Source of the DNA: Dermacentor variabilis
Lineage: Eukaryota > Arthropoda > Arachnida > Ixodida > Ixodidae
Assembly (NCBI RefSeq): GCF_050947875.1
Contig: NC_134569.1
Span: forward strand, 21,427,631-21,491,630
DNA length: 64,000 bases
Direction: 5' to 3'
Part shown: in pieces, positions 49,782-61,807 of the stretch
How positions within the stretch are numbered: position 1 is the stretch's first letter
Layout of the letters: the number at the start of each line of letters is the position of its first letter
Notes under the pieces: generated by a model
What the model was told of the DNA's origin: nothing
The model's database searches: none
Seen by the model: the letters and a program-made list of their open reading frames with translations, nothing else
Translations under genes and position numbers: made by a program

Positions 49782-49826
<45 letters not shown>
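49749..49826. repeat. 13 bp hairpin joined to (TA)n array
   Basis: ATTCCGTTTGGCT (49749-49761) and AGCCAAACGGAAT (49771-49783) form a perfect stem with a 9 bp loop. The array of about 20 TA copies starts directly after it. Confidence 0.9.
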
Positions 49827-50460
<634 letters not shown>

Positions 50461-50466
50461 TGCACC

Positions 50467-52123
50467 GGCGGTAGTGAAGTTCAAGTGGAAAGCGCCATGC
50501 AAGAGGCAGTAGACGTCACGGAGCAGTACCTGCTACCCACCGGACTCAGATGGTCCCCGACCAAATCTGAGCTTCTCCTTTATAGAAAAGAAAAAGGCCG
50601 CAGACCCAAGGGCTGGAAACCGGCCTCGGAAAGTGACATTCACCTGTTCACTCGGAGCGGTGACCCGATACCCAGGGTCGACACCATCAGAGTCCTGGGT
50701 ATGTTTATAGAATCACGCGGTGGCAACGGCACTGCGTTACGCAAGATAATTGCGAAAACCGACAATGCTTTTCGCCTTGTCCGAAGGGTCACGAACAGAC
50801 TTCGTGGCCTCAGGGAGTACAACCTGCTTCGGCTCATCAACGCCTTTGTGCTGTGTCACTTCACCTACACGGTGGCCATGCACAACTGGCTCAGAGCCGA
50901 GCGGTGAAAAGCTTAATGCCCTCATTAGAAAATTCTTCAAGAGAGCCCTCGGGCTGCCCTTCAGAACGCATACAGAGGACCTCCTTCGGCTCGGCATACA
51001 CAACACCATGGAGGAGATAGCCGAGGCTCAGGAACGGGCCCAGCTAACTCGGCTGTCCACCACGCCGGCCGGCAGGCGTATCCTCGAGGAGATCGGACTC
51101 GCACCAACCAAGAACTTGGCTGAAACACCCAAATCCCCAGAGAAATAGGGGAGAAGATCGTGGTCGCCCCTTTGCCCCGACACGTTCATCCCGTTCACAA
51201 CGCAGGTCGACGCAAGGCAAGCGCATTGAATATACTAAAGCAAGTAAACAGGGACAAAATCGCAGCAAGCTTCGTGGACGCAGCTGCATACCGAGACGGC
51301 AAGGCTTTTGCGGTTTCCGTCGTTGACACGCTGGGCAAAGTTATCAACTGTGCTTCCGTCCGGACGACGAACCCAGAGGTGGCCTAGCAAGTGGCCATTG
51401 CACTCGCATGCAAGACGGTCGGAGAGACAGGGTGTATAGCGATTCGAAAGCCGCCATCAGGGCATACCAGAAAGGCCGGGTAGCCCGGCAGGTAGTTCAA
51501 ATGCTGAAAGGCGCCAAACACGGCAACACCTCCATGCACTCGATCCTTTGGTTCCCTGCACACGTCGGGGCGATTGAGGGGGTTCCTCTGAACCTCAACG
51601 AGTCTGCCCACGAGGCTGCGCGTGGCTTTACCGACCGCGCTGCCCTCGGATCGGGCAACTCTTTCCCCGGACACAGAGACACTCCTCTCACACACAATGA
51701 AATCACTAAATTCTTCTACTTAGAGAGAAGGGTTTTCCCCCCGCCTCGCACCAAGTTAAGCAGGCCGCAGGCGGTCACACTAAGACTTCCTGCAAACGAA
51801 CTCGTACCCAAATCCGGCGTCCCTTAATAGCATATATCCCGAGATTTATCCAAATTGTTCTTGCGTGGCCTGTGGTGAGGTAGCTACGTTGCCTCATATG
51901 CTCTGGGAGTGCGGGTCGCTGGGCCCGAAGTTCACCAAGGAAGAGTGGGACGCGCTCCTGCGAAGTCCCGTCTTTGAGGATCAAATCCTGGCCGTCCAGC
52001 GCGCCCGTGATCGGGCCGGCAGACTAGATCTGTCAGTCCCGTCGTGGGATTAGCCAGGTGCGCGTTTTATCGCGCTTTGCTGGACCAAATAAAAGTTTAT
52101 TCACTCACTCACTCACTCACTCC
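50467..52123 (+). mobile_element. RNase H-type LINE, 5'-truncated and frameshifted
   Basis: The copy starts just after the YADD region of the reverse transcriptase (AMQEAVDVTEQYLLPTGL, SELLLYRKEK). It continues through the thumb (RVLGMFIESRGGNG) to RNase H (SFVDAAAYRDG; YSDSKAAIRAYQKG), then NESAHEAARG, NEIT and a zinc knuckle (CVACGEVATLPHMLWEC). Reading it needs shifts near 50905, 51140, 51395 and after 51820, plus stops at 51146, 51385 and 51825, so it is dead. The RNase H position usually Asp in NE-x-AD is His. The 3' UTR has AATAAA at 52088-52093 and ends in a CACT tail (52103-52123). Family: I-group-like. Confidence 0.9.
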
Positions 52124-52369
52124 CCTATCCATGTTCTATAGAGTATTTGTGATTGTCTACTAGAACTAGCCCTGGGAGTTGTTAGCCAGCGCCACAACTA
52201 ACAGCCATGGTAGTAGATGTGGAGCATCCTATATCTACAGCAGGCGTCACGTGATCCATGAACATTTTGGGTGAAGGTAGCTGGTCAATAAACCCATACA
52301 TGCTACCTGAAGACACCAGAGCTGATGACTGACGGTTGACGACAAGTGTATAATGACGATGGCGTGGCG
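52124..52369. other. Unassigned sequence
   Basis: Lies between the LINE tail and the second minisatellite; nothing supported. Confidence 0.3.
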
Positions 52370-53450
52370 ACGATAACCGGATGACGAAGCTGTAATGATG
52401 ACGATGGCGCGTCCACGATCGCATATGCCGACGACGATGTCACAACGTATGCATGACAGCAACCGTCTGACGACGACGCAATGACGATGATGGAACAAGA
52501 ATGACGGCGTATTCACTATTTAATGGCGACAGCATGATTACGCTAGAATGACAGAGAAGAAATGACGTCGATGGAACGACGGAGGCAGTATGATGACTAG
52601 GCATGACGAATAGGGAATAACGTTTCTGAATTGATGACCATGGTAAAACGACAGCGTGATGACGACTGCACGACGACAATGTTGTGACGACGACTGCGTG
52701 ACAACGATGGCATGGCGACGATAGCATGACGAGCATCATATGACAAAGTTAGCATAACGGTCGACAATGGAACGACTCCGACGGCATCACAACGAGTGCA
52801 TGACAATCGACAACTGTATGACGTCGGCCAATGACGACTATGGCATGAAAGTGGCATTACAATGAAAGGTATCCGGACTATGGGATAACGACAAGTGTAT
52901 GACGATGATGGATGACGACGGCATGGTGATGATGCGATTACGAATTTAGAATGACGACGACGGAAAGAACACGACGACATCACGTCGGCAGTATGGCAAA
53001 CGAATCCATGACGTCGACTGTATGACGAAGACGCAATGGTATGACAACGGTATGAGGGCAGTCGGACACAGAAAAGAGCCGACGACGATGCTGTGACGAC
53101 TACTTTATGACAAAGACTGCGTTACGACAATGGCGTGATGACGACTGCACCACAAGAGTCCGGTGACGAAGCTGGCGGTGACAGAACGACCGTGACGGCA
53201 GCACGACGACAGTTTGACAATGGATGCATGACGACGACTGTATGACGGACGACCACATGACGGCTACGCATTGACGACAATGGCATGTATACTGTATGAG
53301 CACAATGGGATGACGACGAGTATATAGCGACGATGGCGTGACAACCACCGTATCACGGAAGACTGTATGACGACGATGGCGTGCCGAGACTCGGATGACA
53401 AAGCTGGAATGACGAAACCACCACGACGGCATGACGACCACTAACCCCTA
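52370..53450. repeat. Degenerate GACGAC/GATGGC minisatellite, block 2
   Basis: Over 1 kb of irregular units such as TGACGACGATGGCG, AAGCTGGAATGACG and ACGACTGTATGACG, in mixed order with a loose higher-order pattern (GAAGCTGGAATGACG recurs). The same unit types occur at 21131-21668. Confidence 0.82.
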
Positions 53451-53865
53451 CCTATACTCGCGGAAAACTGTCTGTGGCTATGAAGGGATAACTACGAGGG
53501 CGGAGCTTCTGCGCATACCGCGCCAAGTAGTCCGCCAGCGTTCGACAGTGCTTTTGGTTGCTCGGAACAGACGCTGAATCGGTGCCCCGTGACACTAGAC
53601 GCGGAAGGGAAAAGCCTCAAAAGGAGTTTTACATTCACTGGTGTGTTTTGTCTTATTTAACTGTTGCTAATAAGGCGTTTATGATTTCTCTTCCCCCAGC
53701 TTAAACTAACGGTGATGAAAACGCGGGACTCTTTTCAGAAGCGCTCTTACTTGTGCGCTCTTTGCCTCCGCAGCTTTTCCCTGCATTGCCACAGGAGGTT
53801 GTCCGCGAGTATAGTAGCCCAAGCTAAATAGAAAACATGGGCTACTAAGTCGGCACAGAAGGCGT
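53451..53865. other. Unassigned spacer
   Basis: No gene. The block CCCAAGCTAAATAG with GGGCTACTAAGTCGGC near 53818 resembles CCCAAGCTAGTAG with ATTGGGTCGGCG near 53959, so a small unit flanks the third minisatellite block on both sides. Confidence 0.4.
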
Positions 53866-53936
53866 GACGAAAATATGACGAGAGTCAGATACGAAGCTGG
53901 AATGACGATGATTGAACGACCACGACAGTATGACAC
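53866..53936. repeat. Degenerate GACGAC minisatellite, block 3
   Basis: A short block with the same units (AAGCTGGAATGACGATGATT). Confidence 0.65.
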
Positions 53937-54014
53937 CCAAGAGCAATACCTGGTGGCCCAAGCTAGTAGACAACTTGCACCATTGGGTCGGCGTAAGAGA
54001 ACAGAAAAATTAAT

Positions 54015-54165
54015 ATAATAATAATAATTATGGGGTTTTACATGCCAAAACCACTTTCTTATTATGAGGCACGCCGTAGTGGAGGACTCCGGAAATTTCG
54101 ACCACCTGGTTAAAGATTAACGTGCACCTAAATTTAAGTACACGGGTGTTTTCGCATTTCGCCCC
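54015..54165 (-). mobile_element. Ruka-type SINE, 3' half, split by an LTR
   Basis: The minus strand carries the SINE tail and 3' body up to CGCATTTCGCCCC. The remaining head lies at 55432-55527. The outer flanks of the two halves are a 17 bp target duplication with one mismatch (AGAACAGAAAAATTAAT at 53998-54014 and AGAACGGAAAAATTAAT at 55528-55544). This shows that the halves are one insertion. Confidence 0.92.
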
Positions 54166-55431
54166 TGTAAGGTCGCTCTGATTGTTCGGGTTCTTAAGTG
54201 TCACGAATCAGCCACGTGCTTTGTGCATAGAGAGGGGGTTCACTTGCCCCCCTGTCAACCGGGCGACAGTTTCTGTGTTATGTGGGGTCACAGGCACCGC
54301 GCGGTGTTGGGTGACGCGTCGCGGCAGGTGTCAGGTGGGCGAATGCCGATTCCGGGAAGTCGGCATTGTGCGCACGGTGTTGGCAGTCCGCCGACGGTCA
54401 CACGAGTCCACACAGACCAGCCTTGAAAGGGACCGCTGTACAAGGTATTGTGAGTGTGGCTCCCGAGTGCCTGACTAATTGGAGGCGCCGCCGAGGTTAA
54501 GAAGGGCTTAGCAACTCTGACCCCGTTCCGCAGCAGTGAGCATGGACCTAATATTCTACGCGTCCGGAACGCAATCGCCAGCCTTGTTGTTGGGTGCGAC
54601 TGCCTGTGTGGTGTCGAAGGCCTTTACAGTGCACGCTGCAGGAATGCGGGGCACACGTAAAGAGTGCGTTCGGACGACGGCGTCTTGGAAACACGCACTC
54701 GAAGAACTTTGTCTTGTAGACAATAACTCTGAAGTACAAGGAGGGCCATCAGTCTCCCACGCGGACAAACTTTGAGTACGGCCGCACTACGTGGTATCGA
54801 TGCCCCTGCTTCCGAGACATTTGCGGCCTAGACGCCGTTGGGATTTGAAACGGTCTAGCGATAACTTGTTCGGGCCTGGCGTGTTTTGCTGACCCCGTCA
54901 CTAACTACGGAGAAATGAGAGGGCATCGGAGTTTTAGGGAAGAAGGAAAATAGCTTTGTTTTCCAATATGTTTATTTTGAAGAGTAAGCCCATCCCTGTG
55001 GGTTGTGGCTTAACAAACGTTTGACTCTGATTGGCAACTCAACCTGTGGGACGGGCCAACGGCCCTACCGCCTTTTTTTTCTTTGTGTAATTGGGCTATA
55101 AAAATCGGGACGACATGCTGTCCCTGAGACTTGGCTGAAATCAGGATTGCTGATAGATCAGTGAGCCTCCGTACTATGTGCGTTAAAACGAGTCTGGGCT
55201 CTAACAGTCATTGAGACAGTCGAAGAGTGAGACTTTGTTTCTCAATTGTTCAAATTTGTAATGTATTTGTTTTACCTGCCATGTATATAGAAAAGTTTGC
55301 GTATAAATATTTCTTGTACATCTGATCTGCATCGCTTCCTGTCTGCGTTTGATCAACAACTGCCGATCATCGTCCGAGAAGCTTCAAGTTCCAACGGTGA
55401 AGCGAGGACGGAGAACGAACGAAACTTTACT
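54166..55431. mobile_element. Probable solo LTR (1266 bp) inserted in a SINE
   Basis: The inserted DNA begins TGTAAGG and ends CTTTACT, and is bounded by a 5 bp duplication of the SINE (GCCCC at 54161-54165 and 55432-55436). Removing the insert and one GCCCC restores the SINE consensus exactly. A TATAAAA box lies at 55097-55103, as expected for an LTR promoter. No gag, pol or primer-binding site is present, so this looks like a solo LTR left by recombination between two LTRs. The last base is T rather than the usual A of CA, and no AATAAA is seen; a non-autonomous element with other termini remains possible. The strand is suggested as plus by the TATA box. Confidence 0.72.
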
Positions 55432-55527
55432 GCCCCCATCGAAATGCGGCCGCCGTGGCCGGGATTCGATCCCGCGACCTCGTGCTCAGCAGCCCAACAC
55501 CATAGCTACTGAGCAACCACGGCGGGT
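55432..55527 (-). mobile_element. Ruka-type SINE, 5' half (tRNA-like head), split by an LTR
   Basis: On the minus strand this is the complete head: an ACCCGCCGTGG start at 55527, the A-box-like TTGCTCAGTAG, a good B box, and GCGGCCGC. It is the partner of the half at 54015-54165. Confidence 0.92.
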
Positions 55528-55626
55528 AGAACGGAAAAATTAATTAATTGTGGTAATTGCATTAGCAAGTTTATATTAACACGAAGCAAGGTTGCCCACA
55601 GAGGTACACGCTTAATGCTAATTAAG

Positions 55627-56451
55627 TGGTTTAAAGGGCCACTCACCAGGCCCCATAGCAAATTTTGGTTATACGCTGTAAGTTGCTACGCGTCCTCTAG
55701 GGAACGTTCTGCCGCAAAAAAAATTTCCAATCGGCTCATTAGGCCACGAACCCATAATTTCAGGAGGCGAGCTCCACTGCCAAGCGACACACTCTCCCCA
55801 CTTGCCCGTCTAGCCTCCACAAGCGAAAATTCCTTCCCTGCGTTCTACGGTACTGGACCTCGAGGATCGCGTGACGCATACGTCACGGGCCCCACCTTCA
55901 TTTTTATTTCTCCTCGCTGTTCTTTTTTTTTTTTTCTTACGCGACGCCGAAATCGGCAGATTTGACCGGAAGTCCTCGTGACGTATTTCCTTCAGCTGCC
56001 TCTGCTTCCTGTCACGGTCGCCTGTTTCCGGTCGCGGGCAGCTATGGACGACATGGGAAACGTGGACGCCGCTTCGCGCCGTGCGATTTTGTTCGCGCTC
56101 CTAGACAGCTCCGACTCTGACAGTACGATTTCCAAGTCGAGTGATGATTCTTCTGACACGGACAGTGAAATGGGGTGGTGGGTTGCGCTTCCAAGCGCTT
56201 GTTCCTCTCTCTATTCTAGCGGCCTCTCGCTTGATTTTCCTGTACTAAGTGTCCCCGCAGGAGCGCACGCATTCCCTTCGCAGATATGGTGTGAGCAGAT
56301 GAGAGCGATCTCAGTCGGAGTGACGCGCTCAGTTCGTGATCCGGCCGAGCGCTCGCGATCTACCATTGGAATTCAACATCAGTCACTTAGGCAGCGCGAC
56401 AGGACGAGGACGAAGAGATGGGGACATGACGTACGCTGTACTCGCTGCTGA
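55627..56451 (+). mobile_element. 5' part of a DNA transposon (PIF/Harbinger-like, tentative)
   Basis: The start TTTAAAGGGCCACTCACCAGG resembles the end of a DNA transposon next to a TTA-like target. An open frame at 55978-56451 includes MDDMGNVDAASRRAILFALL followed by an acidic serine-rich stretch (DSSDSDSTISKSSDDSS). Such N-termini occur in transposases of this kind. No catalytic motif is visible, and no matching right terminal repeat was found, so the copy is incomplete. A poly(T) run at 55923-55936 interrupts the leader. The family call rests on weak cues. Confidence 0.4.
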
Positions 56452-57492
56452 CGTTTTTTATTGAAAGTCAAAAGTTTAAGTACTACGTACGGCCATAGGC
56501 GCCGACTACGGCAGTGTGTCTGTGTGCGGGAGGGGAAGGGGGTGGCTCTGAGCCCCCTCCGGAGTTTTCCGGGAGGGGTAGAGCGACCCCCCCCCCACGA
56601 GTGATGCCAATTGAAGCCTACGCCCCCCTCCCTAAAGTGTGTTCACACCAGTTCTCTTACTCACATCATTTGAAGTTTCTTTTGAGTTGCCTCTACCTTT
56701 TCCCTTAAAATTTTACTCTGGCTTAAAGGTTACTGCATGATTGTCTGTACGACGTGCACAGCTTTTGATTCATATTTCCGCTTATTCCTGTAAATCCTTA
56801 CAGTAAGAGGACATGATCATTAGAAGCATCATCGGCGGCTACCTCATCAGTATTTTCTCACTTCAACATTCGTTTTTAAATTTTGATTGTGAACACCCAT
56901 GTAAAAATATAATTTATTTAAATATATACACAGGACAAAGTCTATTATATTTTTTTTCAGGAGGTAGCCAACTAATAGTTATTTCTAATGGCGTGGATAG
57001 CATATGCCTAAAGAATGGATATGTTGCTGTATGTTCACCTCGCTTCAAATTGCTTTGCGTGCTTTTTTGATCCTGGAAAAAAACTGCAGACTTCAGAATC
57101 TTTAATCAACGGCGTGTGAAATGTACGTGAATGATATATGTCTCGACATTGCTCCTCTGTCCAGTAAGCAGTGCTAAAGGCGCATTAAGACAAATTCTTC
57201 TAATAATTTACAACATTTAGTAGGGATGGAAACACCACCATTTGGATGCAGAGGTCATAAATATATAGATAATTCACTCAGTAACCGAAATGAGGCTAAG
57301 CCGGATTCACTCAAAATCAAAAACAATTGCAGTCATGCACAGCAGCGCTTTACTCGGACTCGCAGTAAGAAAAAAAAAAGAAGCAAAGAAAGAGAGAGAG
57401 AAAGGCCGCAGTTTCGCCGGAAAGGCGAAACAGTATTAGCGATATCGAAGTATAAGACAATTACACTAAGGAAAATTCTTCCCGTATAAATC
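56452..57492. other. Unassigned, with C/G-rich hairpin-like stretch
   Basis: 56525-56640 holds G-rich and C-rich runs that could pair (GGGGAAGGGGG with CCCCCTCC). The remainder is AT-rich with short frames. Confidence 0.35.
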
Positions 57493-57788
57493 CGTGTAAG
57501 CCGCACCCTTGTAAGGGCCGCATCCCCAACTTGACAGCCAATATTGAAAGGAAATCCAGCCGAGAAGCAATCACTTTCCGTGCGCTCATTCTGATCCCGC
57601 TCAACAGGGAATTTTCGCGCGCAGCGTGCTTTCGAGCATCGTTACTAGATGGCGAGAGGAGGCGATCGCGGAGGTTTACGGCGGATTTCATGCGCCTAAC
57701 TGAATAAATTAGGTCAAATGGCCCTGGTCCTTCGTAAGGCTCGTCAAACTATTGAGAAGAAAGTGCGGCCCTCACACGAGTTTACACG
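57493..57788. mobile_element. MITE-like sequence with short inverted ends
   Basis: CGTGTAA and GTAAGGGCCGCA at the left end (57494-57522) pair with TGCGGCCCTCACAC and TTTACACG at the right end (57764-57788), with a small gap. The internal 240 bp has no coding potential. No target duplication was seen, so the call is tentative. Confidence 0.4.
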
Positions 57789-58384
57789 CTAGCTATATAC
57801 CGGCCATATAAATTGTCGTAAGCGTTCACCTAATAATTAAAATGATGAGCATAGTTTAATGCACGGACCAAGTAAACCAATAAATATCGCACTGAATGGC
57901 TACGAGCACTCGCTGTCACAACCCTGGCATTTCGAAGAACGTCGGCAGTGGGGGCGAACGGTTCGCATAGCCGCGATATTCCCCGCGACTCCGCAAATTA
58001 GATTCATCGTCACCTTCCTACTTTTATGCTCACTACAGTAAGGCCTCTGTCAGCGATCTCCAATTACCACTCTCTCTGAACTTACACTATGCTATCTGCA
58101 ACACTAGGGGCGCGTAGAAACAGCCTGGGAAGAAAGACAGCGCGAATGAATTTAGCAGCCATCCCTGCTCTCCCTGGATCATTGCACCCGCCAATGATTA
58201 TCAACAATTAGATACCGCATAAGCATCAGTCGCGCACAGTCATTCGCAGCTACGGCAGGGATAGAAGAGTAGACGCGCACTCTCCTTCCCAAGCTCGTGA
58301 TCACGTGACCTCCAACTAACTCGAATATTGAGCGCGTGGGAACCTGATTCCCATCCAGCCTCCATCCTTTTCGGCTTACTGTTA
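57789..58384. other. Unassigned sequence
   Basis: Nothing supported. Confidence 0.3.
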
Positions 58385-58578
58385 CGAATTCTCAGGATGA
58401 CACCAGTCTCGTGAGATTGATTTCCGAACTTTGCGTAGAAATGTATTGGCATTCCAGTTACTTTTGAGCTTGAATGCATAAAACAACGTTTTGTTAAGAA
58501 AGTCTCTGGAACGCCAATGCATTTCTCCGCAAAGTTCGGGAATTAATATCTTGAAACTGGTGTCACCCTGAGAATTCG
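58385..58578. mobile_element. Foldback element of 194 bp
   Basis: The left arm (58385-58457) and right arm (58503-58578) are imperfect reverse complements over about 73 bp, centred near 58481. Paired blocks include CGAATTCTCAGG with CCTGAGAATTCG, GACACCAGT with ACTGGTGTC, and CCGAACTTTGCG with CGCAAAGTTCGG. The centre itself contains a smaller palindrome (AAAACAACGTTTTGTT). Confidence 0.85.
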
Positions 58579-60943
58579 TTCCAAGCGGATCCGCCTTGCG
58601 ACCCCCCCGGTTACGATTTGTAAATTGCAATATGGCTCATAAAGTAATAGTTAAAACTTAATTAGTGAACTTTTGTTAATTAGTGGGTCATGCACTTCAA
58701 TTTTTTGTGCAAGTAATCTCCGCCTCGTCAAGTAGACCAACTCATGAACTAGATGTGTGCTATATGCCACAGGCAACCTTTAAAAAATTTGGAAGTGTTC
58801 GCTGAAACACCCACTCTATTTGCTGGAGTCGAGATGAACCCCATCGCTATGTCAGATACATACTCCAAACCGATGCGCATGTTGTGCCACATGTTTAGTG
58901 GACTGGGAGTGGCACGACGATCAACGACTGGGTTGCTATAGTACGCCTTGAATTGCGAGGACATTTCAAGCCTCCAGCTTCGGCGGCGTGTTGGCCTGTG
59001 CGGTGTGGGGGAAGAGAGGGAAAGTGCTCGGCTCGACGTCACTCGGAAAAACAGTCGACAGTCGCTCTACCGCAACCACACAGTCACTGCTCCCGCGCCA
59101 CTAATCATTTTGCGAATAAATTTAATCGATTAATCATTCATCGATATTACCAAGCCTATAACGTACCTGCATTCGCTTGAACTACTACTTTCATTTCGGT
59201 TTAACTTGTGAGCGGTGAAGTGCATAAACATTGTATGTCATTAAGTTTACGATTTGAGCGGTGCATAAACATAAACATTCCCTGAGATTACACATTGCAT
59301 GTAATAACACTAAAGACAATTATACGCATAACATTTAGTTTTACTGCATTCAATGAACTGCTTCACGAAAGCTTCACTTCAAGTAGATTCCAAGGTGCAC
59401 GTTGGACCTGCATAACTTTTATCAGCTCTACGGGCTACAAAAGATCCTATTGACATTGGGAGACTACTATTGATAATTAGGAAGTTAATTGTGAGTGTTA
59501 GCTAATAGTTCTAATAAATTATTCATCAGCAAGTTTTCGTTTGTCTGCCCGTGCTGGGAACTTTGGTCAGTAAAAGCTATCATTCTGCCGCGAATCCTCA
59601 ATTTTTGATAATCAGAAACACTCGTCGTCTAAACACGCGGTATGAGAAAACAGCAAAGCAGTATGCAGCTCCGAGAAAAAGAAAAGAAAGAAACACCACG
59701 GCGTGCTTTCAACCGTTTCTCGCATCTGGCAACAGAAGGGCGAAAAGCAGAATTGGCGTTCCACGTTTCCACTTGCTACTGCTGAATGTGTGCTTCGTTC
59801 AAACAAGCGAAAGCAACAATAAAGGTGAGTAAGAGGTTGGAATAACTGTTTCGCTTCGTCGCCTTCGCCGCTTTTATGTGCACTTGCTTTGTTAGTGTAA
59901 TCATGCACAAACCTGCGCGGCTCTCTGTGAATTGCACTTTCTCCGATATACCGACGTGGAAATAGTCCTGTAAGTCATCCTTACAGAAGTTGCTAGCCAG
60001 AGCGAACTATAGATTGTGCTCGCAACACGTACGCTAGCAACGCGTCGGTAGCTCTGAGAATTGACCATATCTAAAAGGGCTTCTATAGCGCTCTCATTTA
60101 GATGACTTCCACAATCAAATTTCCAGCGCATGCGTGACCGAACCGCACTTAGCTGTACGTACGGATAGCAGCAGAGCACGTTTCCATGACTCCTGCGTAG
60201 AGATACGCAAACGATTTTCCAGGAACGTACTGAAGAACACTTTCGTAATATTGTTTTATAGATTGTTTCCCATGTGATAGTTTACGCCCATTCCTATTCT
60301 TCTGCGTTAACGTAGTCAACATTCCGATGCAGTGTCCTTCCTGGCTTGTGGCTTTCAGTCTCTGATATACAGTGCATTTTGAGCTCACAATGAAATATTT
60401 TTATTGCGATAGCAACATTATGGACTTCCCAAGCGCATTCTGCCGTCGCCATGAGGTTCCGTTTAAAATCCAAGGACGATAAAAGCGCCGTATGCTGTAA
60501 ATGTATGGTGCGTGTGCGAGCGAAAGCGTGCGAGGGTGATCCGGCAAACGCGGCTCAATCTCGCGTGTGCTAGCGTGTGCGAGCGACGGAGGCGTGCCGG
60601 AAGCGCGCCCTCTCCTGTCGCACGCAAGGCACGGAGGTGAGGCGAGGTAGGGTGCGGCGTTCTTCTCCGGCGGCTGCCACTTACGGCGCGTCCAGTTGGT
60701 TCTTTATTCTATGGCGCGGCCGTGCGGGCTCCGCATCTTCAAAGCGATCTGCGATGTTTGCAGAGGTGCGCGTAGTTCCAGTAGGTTCGTATGCGCTTTG
60801 CTTTCGACGTTTCGTTCGCGTTGGAGCGAGAGACGTACGAAGGTCAAATCAATCGCTGCTGCTGCCGCGATTCCTCACTCCACCATTTTGACCTCGAGTT
60901 TCCGCGCTCATTGAGCAAGATGTGTTCATTTAAAATTTTTAAA
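58579..60943. other. Unassigned sequence
   Basis: AT-rich up to about 60430, then GC-rich at 60500-60850 with open frames and no domain. No supported gene. Confidence 0.3.
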
Positions 60944-60956
60944 TGTTCATGTTTAC

Positions 60957-61166
60957 GTGCCAAAACCACTTTCTGATTACGAGCCACGCCGTAGTGGAGG
61001 ACTCCGGAAATTTAGACCACCTGGGGTTCTTTAACGTGCACATAAATCTAAATACACGGGTGTTTTAGCCCCCATCGAAATGCGGCCGCCGTGGCCGGGA
61101 TTCGATCCCGTGGCTTTGTGCTTAGCAGCCCAGCACCATTGACACTAAACAAACACGGCGGGTATG
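60957..61166 (-). mobile_element. Ruka-type SINE, near full length
   Basis: The minus strand has head, GCGGCCGC region and 3' body in order. The B box (GGATTCGATCCC complement, near 61100) is intact but the A-box region is altered (TTGTTTAGTGT). A 13 bp target duplication TGTTCATGTTTAC lies at 60944-60956 and 61167-61179; the left copy overlaps SINE-like bases (TTTACGTGCC), so the left edge is uncertain by a few bases. Confidence 0.87.
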
Positions 61167-61257
61167 TGTTCATGTTTACCTGTCCGCACGCGGTACCGTG
61201 CTTGTTAATTTAGTTAAAACACGTTTGCGGGCTAGTTGGTTTGAATCCATGATAGAA

Positions 61258-61367
61258 TGTATAAGCGCGACTAAACGAGGACGTATACATATAGGAAAAG
61301 ACACAGAGACAGCGTTGTCTCTATGCGTCTGTTTCTTTCTACGTCATCGTTGAGTCGCGCTTACACA
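61258..61367. mobile_element. Foldback element of 110 bp
   Basis: Arms starting TGTATAAGCGCGACTAAACG (61258) and ending CGTTGAGTCGCGCTTACACA (61367) are reverse complements with few mismatches and pair along most of their length around 61312. The middle carries ACAGAGACAGCG and TTGTCTCTATGC. The layout resembles the hairpin at 1765-1855 (GAAAGGACACGACAC against GAAAAGACACAGAGAC). Confidence 0.82.
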
Positions 61368-61807
61368 TTACATCATTATTAATTTAATTAGCAAGCGAGT
61401 GTTTACAAGTTTACACGGCCGATAAAGCTACTATCCTTACTTCGTATACATATCTAATAATTTGCTATCGCAGTCGATGCTTCGCCTTTCGGGTGAAACT
61501 GAGAGAGAGAGAGAGTGAGAGAGACAGAGCGCTATAGAAAAGACACATATTGTGACAGATCTTGTGTTAACATTTTTCTTTGTCAAGTGACGAGGAGTAG
61601 CCGACTCCACCTAACGGCACCAACCACTCCTATTAGGTAATCTTAAGAAGAACAAAAAAATCACGGGCGATTACGATACTCTCTAATGCGATATTTGAGC
61701 GCAGCTGTATACGTGTTTTCAGTTCACGTGCCAATATTTTGTATTGTGATTATATAGTTACACGTTTTATATTAGGAAGCGAATGCTGTGAGTAGCGTAG
61801 CTGGCGC
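61368..61807. other. Unassigned, with family X end fragment and GA run
   Basis: 61461-61501 resembles the closing block of family X (TTTGCTATCGCAGTCGATGC and TTCGCCTTTCGGGTGAAACT). A GA run follows at 61500-61520. Confidence 0.45.

Noticed and set aside
54536..54775. Frame of 79 codons inside the LTR
   Set aside because: It is short, overlaps other frames on both strands, and is unlike any LTR-encoded protein I know.
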